Origin: Methanobacteriota archaeon
GTDB taxonomy: Archaea; JAADCQ01; Methanopyri; Methanopyrales; Methanopyraceae
Direction of reading: 5' to 3'
Assembly (NCBI GenBank): GCA_027064425.1
Contig: JAMOPO010000057.1
Span: 1-64,000, forward strand
DNA length: 64,000 bases
In this document: in pieces, positions 23,968 through 34,549 of the stretch
How the letters are laid out: each line of letters starts with the position of its first letter
Position numbering within the stretch: position 1 is the stretch's first letter
The notes under the pieces: generated by a model
What the model saw: only the letters and a program-made list of their open reading frames with translations
The model's database searches: none
What the model was told of the DNA's origin: nothing
Made by a program: the position numbers and the translations under genes

Positions 23968-25200
23968 TCACCGGCCGAGGAGCCGGTGGGCGCGTCCCAG
24001 GTGACCCGCCGCCAGCGCGGCGACCAGGGAGAGCTCCCCGGCCAGGACCGCGGCCGCCACCACCTCGGCGAACTCCTTCGCGTTCACGCCCGGCGGGTCG
24101 CCGCCACCCGCCACGCCGAGGATCTCGAGGCACTCGCGCTGGGTCTCGACCCCGGTGCCGCCGCCCACGGTGCCCACGTTGAGGCTCGGGATCGTCACGC
24201 TCGCGTACAGGTCGCCGTCCTCGGTCACCTCCATGATCGTGTACCCGGTCGATCCGTCCACGACGTGCGCCTCGTCCTGCCCCGTCGCCAGGAAGATGGC
24301 CGCCACGACGTTCGCGTGGTGCGCGTTGAAGCCGAGGTTACCCGCCGTAGCCGAGCCGACCAGGTTCTTGCGGTAGTTGACCTCGGCCATCGCCTCGGGG
24401 GTCGTCTTCAGCTTCTCCTCGACCACGTCGGCCGGCACCTCTACCTCCGCCACGACCGTCCGACCGCGGCCCAGGACGTTGTTCAGCCAGGAGGGCTTCT
24501 TGTCCACGCACACGTTCCCGCTCACGGACACGCACTTCGCGTCCGGGTAGTTCTCCTCGATCCACTTGACCGCCTCCTCGACGGCGATCGTGACCATGTT
24601 CATGCCCATCGCGTCCTTCGTGTCGAACTCGAACCGCAGGAACACGTGCCGGCCCGTGATGAACTCCTGGATGTCCAGCAGCTCGCCGTGCCGCGTCGTG
24701 CTCTCCGCCACCTCCTTGATCTCGTCGAAGTGCTCCCGCACCCACTCCACGAAGTCGAGCGCCTTCCGAACGTTCGGGAGCTTGAACACGGGGGCCCGCG
24801 TCATCGCGTCCCTCACGATCCGAGCGTGGGCGCCGCCGGACTCGGTGATGACGGAGCAGCCCCGGTTCACCGAGGCGACGAGCGCGCCCTCCGTGGTCGC
24901 CAGCGGGATGTAGTACTCCCCGTCCGCGTACTCCCCGCGCACGCGCAGCGGCCCGGCGATGCCGACCGGGATCTGGACGGCGCCGATCATGTTCTCGATG
25001 TTCTTGTCCATCGCCCGGTTCGCGTCGATCGTGTACTTACCGAGGTGCTCGAGCCTGGCACCCGTGAGCTTCTCCACGGCCCGGCGCCGCACCTCCGTCG
25101 CCAGCTCGCTGTCCCCGTCCGTGTACTCCTCCACCTCGTAGAACTTGATCTCACCCTTCGCGACCTTCTCCGCGAGCTCCTCGATCTTCTCCTCGTCCAC
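23968..25200 (-). CDS. hmgA: 3-hydroxy-3-methylglutaryl-CoA reductase (class I)
   Basis: 410 residues from GTG/ATG-type start at 25200. The enzyme reduces HMG-CoA to mevalonate for archaeal isoprenoid lipids. Class I features: ENMIGAVQIPVGIAGPL (residues 69-85), the catalytic Glu in LATTEGALVASVNRG, MGMNMVTIAVEEAV, VCVDKKPSW with the catalytic Lys, AGNLGFNAHHANVVAA, the Asp in ATGQDEAHV, NVGTVGGGTG and the C-terminal AALAAGHLGRAH with the proton-donating His. There is no membrane domain, as usual in archaea. Acidic residues are very frequent. Confidence 0.96.
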   Translation of the reverse strand: MDEEKIEELAEKVAKGEIKFYEVEEYTDGDSELATEVRRRAVEKLTGARLEHLGKYTIDANRAMDKNIENMIGAVQIPVGIAGPLRVRGEYADGEYYIPLATTEGALVASVNRGCSVITESGGAHARIVRDAMTRAPVFKLPNVRKALDFVEWVREHFDEIKEVAESTTRHGELLDIQEFITGRHVFLRFEFDTKDAMGMNMVTIAVEEAVKWIEENYPDAKCVSVSGNVCVDKKPSWLNNVLGRGRTVVAEVEVPADVVEEKLKTTPEAMAEVNYRKNLVGSATAGNLGFNAHHANVVAAIFLATGQDEAHVVDGSTGYTIMEVTEDGDLYASVTIPSLNVGTVGGGTGVETQRECLEILGVAGGGDPPGVNAKEFAEVVAAAVLAGELSLVAALAAGHLGRAHRLLGR

Positions 25201-25233
25201 CGAACGACCCCCACCGAACGGTCGCCCGCGGGG

Positions 25234-25791
25234 CTAAAAGCGGCTCGAAGCGCGCCTGGGTCGCGCGCCGATCCGGGCCAGCTCGCCCACGATCCTTCTC
25301 GCGTCCTCCGCGGCCCGGCCGGTCAGGGTCAGGAGGGGCTCCCCGTCGGGACCATCCAGGGCCAGGACCTGCCGGGAGGCGAGCGGGAAGCCGAGCGCCA
25401 GGGCGAAGGGTGCCCGGACGCGCCCCAGCAGCGAGACCACGAGCAGGTCACCGCGCAGCTCGGTGCGCGCCAGAATCCGGGGGCTCTTCGCGACGTGCCC
25501 GGACGCCCTCGCACCGCGCAACAGGTCGACCGCGCGCCGAAGGTGGCGCGCGGCCAGCCTGCGGTACAGGCGGTGGGGACCCTCGCGACCCACCCGGCGA
25601 CTCACCTCGCGCCGCAGCTCCTCGCGCAGGCCGGGGCTGAACCGGCTGGGGACCACCACCCGGGCTTCCCCGGTGCTCGTCACGTGTACGTACGCGAGCA
25701 CCCGGTCCCGGATCACCCGGATGGTGCCGTGGAAGACGGCCCAGCACGCGCCCCGGACGAGGCTTCGGGCGAGCTCGCGGTAGTACCGCAA
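25234..25791 (-). CDS. Unknown basic protein upstream of hmgA
   Basis: 185 residues from TTG 25791, preceded by a 230-base spacer. The sequence is Arg- and Leu-rich (HRLYRRLAARHLRRAVDLLR, then ELRGDLLVVSLLGRVRAPFA) with alternating strands GTIRVIRDRVLAYVHV and EARVVVPSRF. No Cys beyond one near the start and no clear membrane span. The positive charge could mean nucleic-acid binding. It ends 33 bases before hmgA. I do not recognise a family. Confidence 0.55.
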   Translation of the reverse strand: MRYYRELARSLVRGACWAVFHGTIRVIRDRVLAYVHVTSTGEARVVVPSRFSPGLREELRREVSRRVGREGPHRLYRRLAARHLRRAVDLLRGARASGHVAKSPRILARTELRGDLLVVSLLGRVRAPFALALGFPLASRQVLALDGPDGEPLLTLTGRAAEDARRIVGELARIGARPRRASSRF

Positions 25792-25982
25792 CCCGGCACC
25801 ACTCCGCCGATCGTGCCCGGGGACCGTGGGAGGGGGTGTCCCCGGGCGTGGGCCCCCCTCTCATCCCGACGCGGTGCGGCGTCGAGGGGGTCCCGCCGGG
25901 GCCTGTGCCGGGGCGCCGTACCGGGCGATCATCGACGGCTGACGCCGACTCACGCCCGTCCCCGGGGATGAGCGTGACGGCC

Positions 25983-26035
25983 TCAGTCGGCGCCGCACTC
26001 TTCACCGATCAGGGCCGGGCAAGAGTCGTCATCGG
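25983..26035 (-). ncRNA. Candidate C/D-box sRNA in the leader 5' of the gene at 25791
   Basis: Minus strand: C-like CCGATGA (26035-26029), 16 bases, D' CTGA (26012-26009), three bases, C'-like GTGAAGA (26005-25999), 12 bases, D CTGA (25986-25983). The 3-base D'-C' spacer and 12-base D guide have the right geometry; both C boxes deviate. The C box overlaps the stop of the upstream gene. The rest of the spacer, 25792-25982, is GC-rich, with CACGC/GCGTG hairpins and no gene. Confidence 0.3.
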
Positions 26036-27192
26036 CCGGGCTTTAAAATGTCTATTCGCCCCTCCTCAGCGGCCGCGGCGGCCTCTCTCATTAGCTTGCG
26101 GGCCAGGTGGGCGGAGGACTCCCGGGCCACCACCCGGTACCGCCTCCCGTTCACCTCGAGCTCGCCCCTCCGGACCCGGACCGCGGGGCAGAACTCCGCG
26201 CAGTACCCGCAGTGGAAGCAGTCCCCGGACCGCACGTCCGAGTACGGGTAGGGGCAGCGCTCCTCCAGGGCGCAGGTGTCGCAGTTCTCGCACCGCGAGG
26301 GATCCCACTCGACCCGCTCCTGCACCCAGACGTCCGAGTACCGGGCCGAGCCGACGCGGCTGCGATCGGAGAGCCGTGCCACCGGCAGCTCCGCGTCCTC
26401 GTGCCGGCGGTCCAGCCACTCGAGCGTCTCCTCCGTGACCGCGATCGCGGAGGCCACGCCCGCGATGTTCTCCGGCCCGGCCGCCGTCCGGTACTCGCCC
26501 ATGTACTTGGGGTCGCACTCGCGGAGGTCCGCGTGGAGGGTCAGGTTCGGGTGGTCGGGGCTGCTCCGGGTCCCGGTTCCGGTGATCACGGCGGGCGCGC
26601 CGCAGAAGAGCACGCGCCGGCCCGGTTGGTGCAGCTCGAGGTTGGGATCGTGCTCCAACGGGTTGTAGCCGCCGCACCCGCTGAAGGAGGCCTCTCCGGG
26701 CCGGAGGGGGCGCGGGGCGAAGATCGTCCGCTCGGGCTCGGAGCCATCGTTGACGAACGCCGTGTAGTTGCGGAAGCAGGTGCGGGTGGAGGCCAGGAGC
26801 GCGCGGTCGAAGTCCTCGGGCCCGACGGTGGCCTCGTGCTCGGTCCCGTCGTCCGCCACGGCCACCACGTGGATCTCCTCGCCCGCCGCGATCCGGCGGA
26901 GCAGCTCGGCCCCGGAGATCCTACCCTTCAGGGTCGCGGGGACCAGGCACTCGACCAGGCCCAGGCGCTCGTTCGGGCAGGGCCCGACCGGGACCCGGAT
27001 CCCCTCAAGCTCGACCTCCCTGAACCGGTGCACCTCGCCCGGGTCGGCCACGCGGAAGGAGAGGATCCCGTAAACGCCGCTCATCAGGCCGACCGTGGCG
27101 CAGGTGACGGCGTCGACGCCGCGGCGCTCGCCCTCGGTCATGTCCCAGAACTCGTCGATGGGGACGACGGTGGGCACGACCGGCCCCCTCAC
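26029..27192 (-). CDS. Methanogenesis marker 16 metalloprotein (DUF39 plus ferredoxin domain)
   Basis: 387 residues from GTG 27192; an internal ATG (MTEGERRGVDAV) is possible. DUF39 proteins act in a sulfide-dependent route to homocysteine from aspartate semialdehyde. The DUF39 domain covers about 1-290, with DAVTCATVGLMSGVYGI holding the Cys proposed to carry sulfur, RTIFAPRPLRPGEASFSGCG and PAVITGTGTRSSPDHPNLTL. Residues about 310-350 hold two 4Fe-4S motifs: CENCDTCALEERCPYPY and CFHCGYCAEFCPAV. The start overlaps the gatC stop by four bases. Assignment to marker 16 rests on architecture. Confidence 0.8.
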   Translation of the reverse strand: MRGPVVPTVVPIDEFWDMTEGERRGVDAVTCATVGLMSGVYGILSFRVADPGEVHRFREVELEGIRVPVGPCPNERLGLVECLVPATLKGRISGAELLRRIAAGEEIHVVAVADDGTEHEATVGPEDFDRALLASTRTCFRNYTAFVNDGSEPERTIFAPRPLRPGEASFSGCGGYNPLEHDPNLELHQPGRRVLFCGAPAVITGTGTRSSPDHPNLTLHADLRECDPKYMGEYRTAAGPENIAGVASAIAVTEETLEWLDRRHEDAELPVARLSDRSRVGSARYSDVWVQERVEWDPSRCENCDTCALEERCPYPYSDVRSGDCFHCGYCAEFCPAVRVRRGELEVNGRRYRVVARESSAHLARKLMREAAAAAEEGRIDILKPGR

Positions 27193-27508
27193 TTGAGCCA
27201 GTGCGCGCGCTCGGCCACGACGTACCCGTCCTCGGACTTGGGCGCGTTCTTGAGCATCTTCTCCTTGTGCTCGGGGTCGCGCTCCGGCTCGTCCTCCTCG
27301 CGGAGCTCGCGCGGCTCGTCGACGATCGACCAGGTCTCCAGGTCCACGTCCACCTCCTTCAGCTTCTCCGCGAACTCGTCCAGGAGGAGCAGGGTCTCCT
27401 CCAGGACCTCCAGCACGTCGAGGTCGTCCCGCTCGGAGGCCATCGACAGGTACGTATCGAGCTCAATCAGCTCGCGCAGCTCCTTGCGGTCCAAGCCTGG
27501 GACCCCCA

Positions 27509-27512
<4 letters not shown>
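27189..27512 (-). CDS. gatC: GatC-like amidotransferase subunit
   Basis: 107 residues from ATG 27512 (or the adjacent ATG 27509). GatC wraps around GatA and GatB and stabilises the enzyme that amidates mischarged Asp-tRNA-Asn (and in bacteria Glu-tRNA-Gln). The N-terminal helix LDRKELRELIELDTYLSM and the following coiled region ending FAEKLKEVDVD match. The typical C-terminal linker is LREEDEPERDPEHKEKMLKN then APKSEDGYVV. It is slightly longer than bacterial GatC. It overlaps both neighbours by four bases inside a five-gene operon; no gatA or gatB is in the window. Confidence 0.82.
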
Positions 27513-29900
<2,388 letters not shown>

Positions 29901-29922
29901 GAGCACCCCGGGGTGGTGAGCG

Positions 29923-30867
29923 GTGTTCGATCCGAAGGAGTTTGTGGAGGAGGCCGTGGAGAAGCTGCGGGAGGAGATCGGGGACCGGAAGGCCATCATC
30001 GCGGTCTCCGGGGGCGTGGACAGCACCACGGCCGCGGTGCTGGCCCACAAGGCGGTCGGCGAGAACCTGGTGTGCGTGTTCGTGGACCACGGGTTCATGA
30101 GGAAGGGGGAGCCGGAGCGGGTTCGGAAGGTGCTCGAGGAGGAGCTGGGGCTGAACCTCCGGTTCGTGGAGGCGGCGGACGAGTTCTTCGAGGCGCTGCG
30201 CGGGGTCACGGACCCGGAGGAGAAGCGGAAGATCATCGGCGAGAAGTTCATCGAGGTGTTCGAGCGGGTGGCGCGGGAGGAGGGAGCGGAGGTCCTGGTG
30301 CAGGGGACCATCGCTCCGGACGTGATCGAGTCGGAGCGGGGGATCAAGTCCCACCACAACGTGGGTGGGCTGCCCGAGCGGCTGGAGCTGGACGTGGTGG
30401 AGCCGCTGCGGGATCTGTACAAGGACGAGGTGCGGGAGGTCGCCCGGTACCTGGGCATTCCGAAGGAGATCGTGGAGCGGATGCCCTTCCCGGGCCCGGG
30501 CCTGGCGGTGCGGGTGCTGGGCGAGGTCACGCCGGAGAAGGTGGAGATCGTGCGGGAGGCGAACGCGATCGTGGAGGAGGAGGTGGAGAAGGCCGTCGAG
30601 CGGGGCGAGATGGAACGGCCCTGGCAGGCGTTCGCCGCGCTCCTGGACTGCAAGGCGACGGGCGTGAAGGGCGACGAGCGGGACTACGGCTGGGTGATCG
30701 CCGTCCGGATCGTCGAGTCGGTCGACGCGATGATCGCGGACGTGCCGAAGGTTCCTTGGAAGGTGCTTCGAAGGATCCAAGACCGGATCACGAGCGAGGT
30801 GCCCGAGGTGACGCGGGTGCTGTTCGACGTCACGCCCAAGCCGCCCGCGACGATCGAGTTCGAGTAG
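29923..30867 (+). CDS. guaAB: GMP synthase, ATP-pyrophosphatase (B) subunit
   Basis: 314 residues from GTG 29923. In archaea GMP synthase is split; this subunit adenylates XMP and receives ammonia from a separate glutaminase subunit. The PP-loop [20 protein letters not shown] is near residues 24-43, [13 protein letters not shown] follows, and [29 protein letters not shown] and [13 protein letters not shown] are the XMP-binding and dimerisation motifs. Length fits the family (about 310). No glutaminase gene is present nearby. hisA follows with 14 bases between. Confidence 0.95.
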   Translation: MFDPKEFVEEAVEKLREEIGDRKAIIAVSGGVDSTTAAVLAHKAVGENLVCVFVDHGFMRKGEPERVRKVLEEELGLNLRFVEAADEFFEALRGVTDPEEKRKIIGEKFIEVFERVAREEGAEVLVQGTIAPDVIESERGIKSHHNVGGLPERLELDVVEPLRDLYKDEVREVARYLGIPKEIVERMPFPGPGLAVRVLGEVTPEKVEIVREANAIVEEEVEKAVERGEMERPWQAFAALLDCKATGVKGDERDYGWVIAVRIVESVDAMIADVPKVPWKVLRRIQDRITSEVPEVTRVLFDVTPKPPATIEFE

Positions 30868-30881
30868 GGGGGAGGCGCCGC

Positions 30882-31607
30882 TTGTCCTTCGTCGTGATCC
30901 CCTCCGTCGACGTGGTGGAGGGTAAGTGCGTCCAGCTGGAGGGTGGCGACCCGAGCAAGGTCAAGTTCGAGTCGGACGACCCCGTGGAGACCGCGCGCCA
31001 GTGGGCCGAGTTCTTCCCCTGGATCCACGTGGTCGACGTCGACGCGGCCCGCGGCGAGGGGGACAACTCGGAGGTCATCGGGAAGATCTGCGAGGAGGTC
31101 GACGCCAAGGTGCAGGTGGGGGGCGGGATCCGGTCCGCCGAGCGCGCCGAGGAGCTCATCGAGCTGGGGGCCGACCGGCTGATCCTGGGCACCGTGGCGT
31201 TCGCCGACGAGGAGGAGTTCTCGAAGATCGTGGACGTGTGCCGCGATCACGGTGCCGAGGTGTTCGTGGCGTTGGACGTCAACGAGGACCACGAGGTGCT
31301 CGTCAAGGGGTGGAAGGAGGACACCGGGATCGCCCTGGAGGACGCGATGGAGCGGTTCAGCGACTCGGTGGACGGCTTCCTGACCACGGCCGTGCACAGG
31401 GAGGGGAAGGAGCGCGGGATCGACGAGGAGCTGGTTCGAAAGGCGGCCGGGGCCACGGACCTGCCGGTACTCTACGCGGGCGGGGTCTCCACGATCAGCG
31501 ACGTGGAGACGGCCAAGGAGGCGGGAGCGCACGGCGTGGTGATCGGCCTGGCCCTCTACCGCGGCGACATCGACCCGCTGGCGCTGCTGGACATCATGGA
31601 GGAGTGA
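30882..31607 (+). CDS. hisA: ProFAR isomerase HisA
   Basis: 241 residues from TTG 30882, behind GGGGGGAGG. HisA, a TIM barrel, isomerises the ProFAR aminoaldose to PRFAR in histidine synthesis. VIPSVDVVEGKCVQLEGGD holds the catalytic Asp at the end of strand 1, VQVGGGIRSAERAEELIELG and the phosphate-binding YAGGVSTISDVETAKEAGAH follow, and VIGLALYRGDIDP closes the barrel. The stop codon directly abuts the stop of convergent hisG with no base between (TGA/TCA). Confidence 0.94.
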   Translation: MSFVVIPSVDVVEGKCVQLEGGDPSKVKFESDDPVETARQWAEFFPWIHVVDVDAARGEGDNSEVIGKICEEVDAKVQVGGGIRSAERAEELIELGADRLILGTVAFADEEEFSKIVDVCRDHGAEVFVALDVNEDHEVLVKGWKEDTGIALEDAMERFSDSVDGFLTTAVHREGKERGIDEELVRKAAGATDLPVLYAGGVSTISDVETAKEAGAHGVVIGLALYRGDIDPLALLDIMEE

Positions 31608-32462
31608 TCACGGGATCATCCGCTCGATGGGCAGGACGATGATCCCCTCCGCTCCGAGCTCCTTCGCCCTCAGGATGACGTTCGACACCTCCTCCTCGTC
31701 CACCACCGCGTACAGCTCCACCATGTCCTCCCGGCTCAGGATCTTGGAGACCGTGGGCCCGGTCACACCCGGCAGCAGCTCCCGGAACTCGTCCAGCCGG
31801 TCCCTCGGCACGTTCATCATGATCAGTTTCTTGCCCTCCGCGTTGAGCACGCCCTCCAGCGAGAGCTTGATCCGCTGCACCGTCTCGCTCTCCACCGCGT
31901 CCGGGTGAGCGATGAGCCGGGCGGACGTCTCCAGGATCTCGTCCACCACGCGCAGCCGGTTCACGCGCAGCGTCGTACCCGTGCTGCTGAGGTCGACGAC
32001 CGCGTCCGCGACGCCGATCCGAGGCATGACCTCCGTGGCGCCCGTCACCTCGACCACCTCGACCTCCACGCCCACCTCCTCCTCGAAGTAGCGGCGCGTG
32101 ATGTTGGGGAACTCGGTGGCGACGGTGCCCCCCTCCAGGTCCTCCGGCTCCTCCACGTCGGACTCCTCCGGGACCGCCAGCACCATCCTGGCGCGGCCGA
32201 ACCGCAGGTCCAGCAGCTCCTCGACCTCGGCCCCGGACTCCACGACCAGGTCGTGCCCGGTGATCCCCAGCTCCGCCGCACCCTCCTCCACCAACCGCGG
32301 GATGTCGGCCGCCCGGACGAACATGACCTCGACCTCGGGGTCGCTCGTGCCGGCCTTCAGCCGCCGGCCGATCGGCTCCTCGACCTTTATCCCCGCCCGC
32401 TCCAGGAGGTTCAGCGCCGGCTCGTGCAGGCGACCCTTATTCGGCACCGCCACGGTTATCAT
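31608..32462 (-). CDS. hisG: ATP phosphoribosyltransferase, long form
   Basis: 284 residues from ATG 32462. It performs the first step of histidine synthesis, coupling PRPP and ATP. MITVAVPNKGRLHEPALNLL opens the catalytic domain, VMFVRAADIPRLVEEGAAEL and GITGHDLVVESGAEV follow, and the PRPP loop is IGVADAVVDLSSTGTTLRVN. The last 80 residues (ESETVQRIKLSLEGVLNAEG, then GPTVSKIL and NVILRAKELGAEGIIVLPIE) form the regulatory domain through which histidine inhibits long-form enzymes, so no HisZ is needed. It converges exactly on hisA. Confidence 0.95.
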   Translation of the reverse strand: MITVAVPNKGRLHEPALNLLERAGIKVEEPIGRRLKAGTSDPEVEVMFVRAADIPRLVEEGAAELGITGHDLVVESGAEVEELLDLRFGRARMVLAVPEESDVEEPEDLEGGTVATEFPNITRRYFEEEVGVEVEVVEVTGATEVMPRIGVADAVVDLSSTGTTLRVNRLRVVDEILETSARLIAHPDAVESETVQRIKLSLEGVLNAEGKKLIMMNVPRDRLDEFRELLPGVTGPTVSKILSREDMVELYAVVDEEEVSNVILRAKELGAEGIIVLPIERMIP

Positions 32463-32493
32463 CCGACCGGCCCTGGCGGAGCCGCGGCGGTCG

Positions 32494-32505
32494 CTACTAT
32501 TAACG
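32494..32505 (+). promoter_or_regulatory. TATA-like element upstream of dadD/mtaD
   Basis: CTACTATTAACG is the only A/T-rich sequence between divergent hisG and dadD/mtaD. Its centre lies about 25 bases before ATG 32524, so the plus-strand transcript may begin at or next to the start codon. A GGGGCGGG sequence precedes the ATG. Confidence 0.4.
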
Positions 32506-32523
32506 TAGCCGGGGCGGGCGCGC

Positions 32524-33825
32524 ATGCGGACGGCCGTTCTCGGCGGGGTCCTCGTCACCCCGGACGAGGTCATCGAGGACGCGGGGCTGCTGATCGAGGA
32601 CGGGAAGATCGCGTTCGTGGGCACGCGGGAGGAGCTAGAGGAGTCCGAGGACTGGGAGGACGAGCTCACCCTCGACGAGCACGACGTGATCCTGCCGGGC
32701 CTGATCAACACGCACACGCACGGTCCGATGACCATCTTCCGCGGCGTCGCCGACGACCTGCCGCTCATGCAGTGGCTGGAGGAGGAGATCTGGCCGCTGG
32801 AGGAGCGGCTGGACGCCGAGAAGTGCCGATGGGGCGCCGCCCTGGCCGCCGTGGAGGCGCTGAAGTCGGGCACCACCTGCCTCGTGGACATGTACTTCTA
32901 CATGGACGCGGTCGCGGAGGCGTACGCCGAGGCCGGCATCCGGGCCGTCATTTCCCACGGCATGATCGACCTGGGCGACGAGGACAAGCGCGAGGAGGAG
33001 CTCAAGGAGACGCGCCGAATCTACCGCAAGTGCCACGGGCTGGAGGACCTGATCGAGGTCTCGCTGGGCCCGCACGCACCCTACACCTGCTCCGAGGAGC
33101 TCCTGCGCGAGGTCCGACGGCTCGCGGACGAGTGGGGCGTGAAGATCCAGATCCACGTCGCGGAGACGCGGGACGAGGTCAAGCAGGTGAAGGAGGAGAC
33201 GGGGCGCCGGCCCGTCGAGTACCTCGACGAGATCGGGCTCCTGGGTGACGACGTCATCGCCGCCCACTGCGTCTGGCTCACGGACGAGGAGATCGACACC
33301 CTCGCCCGCCGCGAGGTTATCGTCTCCCACAACCCGGCCAGCAACATGAAGCTGGCCTCGGGCGTCAGCCCCGTCCCGGACATGCTCGACAGGGGCGTCA
33401 CCGTCACGATCGGCACCGACGGGTGCGCCAGCAACAACAACCTGGACATGCTGGAGGAGATGAAGCTGGCCGCCCTGCTGCACAAGGTCGACCGCGAGGA
33501 CCCGACCGCGACCAAGGCCCTGAAGATCCTGAAGATGGCCACGAGCTGGGCGGAGGGCGTGTACTCACTGGCGAAAATCGGCAGGATCGAGGAGGGCTAC
33601 GCCGCCGACCTCGTCATCCTGGACGGGAGCTCGCCGAGAATGAGCCCGTGCCACAGCCCGGTGTCGAACATCGTGTACTCGGCGACCGGGGCCGACGTGA
33701 AGCACGTGTTCGTGGGCGGGGAACAGGTGGTCGAGAACGGGCGCGTGACGACCGTGGACGAGGAGGAGGTGCTGGAGCGCGCCAGGGAGTGCGCCGAGCA
33801 GCTCACCGCCAGTAATCGTACCTGA
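32524..33825 (+). CDS. dadD: 5'-deoxyadenosine / methylthioadenosine / S-adenosylhomocysteine deaminase
   Basis: 433 residues from ATG 32524. This amidohydrolase deaminates 5'-deoxyadenosine, methylthioadenosine or adenosylhomocysteine to the inosine forms, an archaeal entry to methionine salvage. Metal ligands: LPGLINTHTHGPMTIFRGVA (the HTH pair), SHGMIDLG, VSLGPHAPYTCSEELLREV, IQIHVAETRDEV, IAAHCVWLTDEEI and TIGTDGCASNNNLDMLEEM with the last Asp. The length is normal for MtaD/DadD. It complements mtnA and ahcY found in this window. The final 23 bases overlap the convergent Gly-rich gene. Confidence 0.9.
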   Translation: MRTAVLGGVLVTPDEVIEDAGLLIEDGKIAFVGTREELEESEDWEDELTLDEHDVILPGLINTHTHGPMTIFRGVADDLPLMQWLEEEIWPLEERLDAEKCRWGAALAAVEALKSGTTCLVDMYFYMDAVAEAYAEAGIRAVISHGMIDLGDEDKREEELKETRRIYRKCHGLEDLIEVSLGPHAPYTCSEELLREVRRLADEWGVKIQIHVAETRDEVKQVKEETGRRPVEYLDEIGLLGDDVIAAHCVWLTDEEIDTLARREVIVSHNPASNMKLASGVSPVPDMLDRGVTVTIGTDGCASNNNLDMLEEMKLAALLHKVDREDPTATKALKILKMATSWAEGVYSLAKIGRIEEGYAADLVILDGSSPRMSPCHSPVSNIVYSATGADVKHVFVGGEQVVENGRVTTVDEEEVLERARECAEQLTASNRT

Positions 33826-34549
33826 ACCCCAGGTACACCCCTGCACCCACGGCGGCCACGGACACGAGGCCCAGCAGGATCCACCCGGTCACGTCCGAGC
33901 GAGCCCCAGCGGCCCGCTTCAGCCCCCGCGCCAGCCGCTCCATGACCTCCTTCACCTTCTTCCCCGCCTTCTCGAAGACCGACTTCACGCCCGACGCGAT
34001 CTTACTCACGGCGTGACCGATCGCCTTACCGACGGCCCTGACGGCCTCACTCACGCCCTTACCGACGCCACCTGATCCACCGCCCTTGCCTCCGCCACCG
34101 CCACCGAACAGGCGGCTCAGGACTCCACCTCCTCCTCCGGAGGATGCGCCTCCCTTACCGCCTCCTCCTCCGCCGCCACCTCCACCGCCGGCGGACGGGT
34201 GCCCGCCGGCTCCGCCACCGCCGCCCTTGCCACCACCGCCTTTCTTCCCGCCACCACCTCCCTTACCGCCTCCTCCCGAGGGCTTGCTGGGCTTGCCGTG
34301 CGCGGCGCCCCCTCCCCCGTGACCTCCCCCGCCCCGGCCCGCGGACTTGGGCGACTTCCCCTTAGGGGCCGGGGCGGGGTGTGAGGCGGGAGGGGGCGCC
34401 GCGTGGCTTCCTCCACCACCCTTTCCTCCGCCTCCGGACGACCCCGACACCGAGGGTGCCGGGGGCGGTGGCGGCAGGACCTGAGCCTCGGCCGGGATCA
34501 GCGCCGCGAGGAGGATCGCGACGATCGCCGCAGCAGCGGCACCGCGCAA
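33803..34549 (-). CDS. Secreted Gly/Lys-rich low-complexity surface protein
   Basis: 248 residues from TTG 34549, with GGGGCTGAT upstream, overlapping the preceding gene by 52 bases. A signal peptide (AAAAAIVAILLAALIPAEA) is followed by a Pro-rich stretch, then about 110 residues dominated by runs of Gly broken by single Lys, Ser or Ala. Next comes a long amphipathic, strongly basic helix (GKGVSEAVRAVGKAIGHAVS, ASGVKSVFEKAGKKVKEVME) and a final membrane helix (WILLGLVSVAAVGAGVYLGF). The basic charge contrasts with the acidic proteome. It may be a flexible spacer or cell-wall-associated polymer binder; function unknown. Confidence 0.65.
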   Translation of the reverse strand: MRGAAAAAIVAILLAALIPAEAQVLPPPPPAPSVSGSSGGGGKGGGGSHAAPPPASHPAPAPKGKSPKSAGRGGGGHGGGGAAHGKPSKPSGGGGKGGGGGKKGGGGKGGGGGAGGHPSAGGGGGGGGGGGKGGASSGGGGGVLSRLFGGGGGGKGGGSGGVGKGVSEAVRAVGKAIGHAVSKIASGVKSVFEKAGKKVKEVMERLARGLKRAAGARSDVTGWILLGLVSVAAVGAGVYLGFRYDYWR

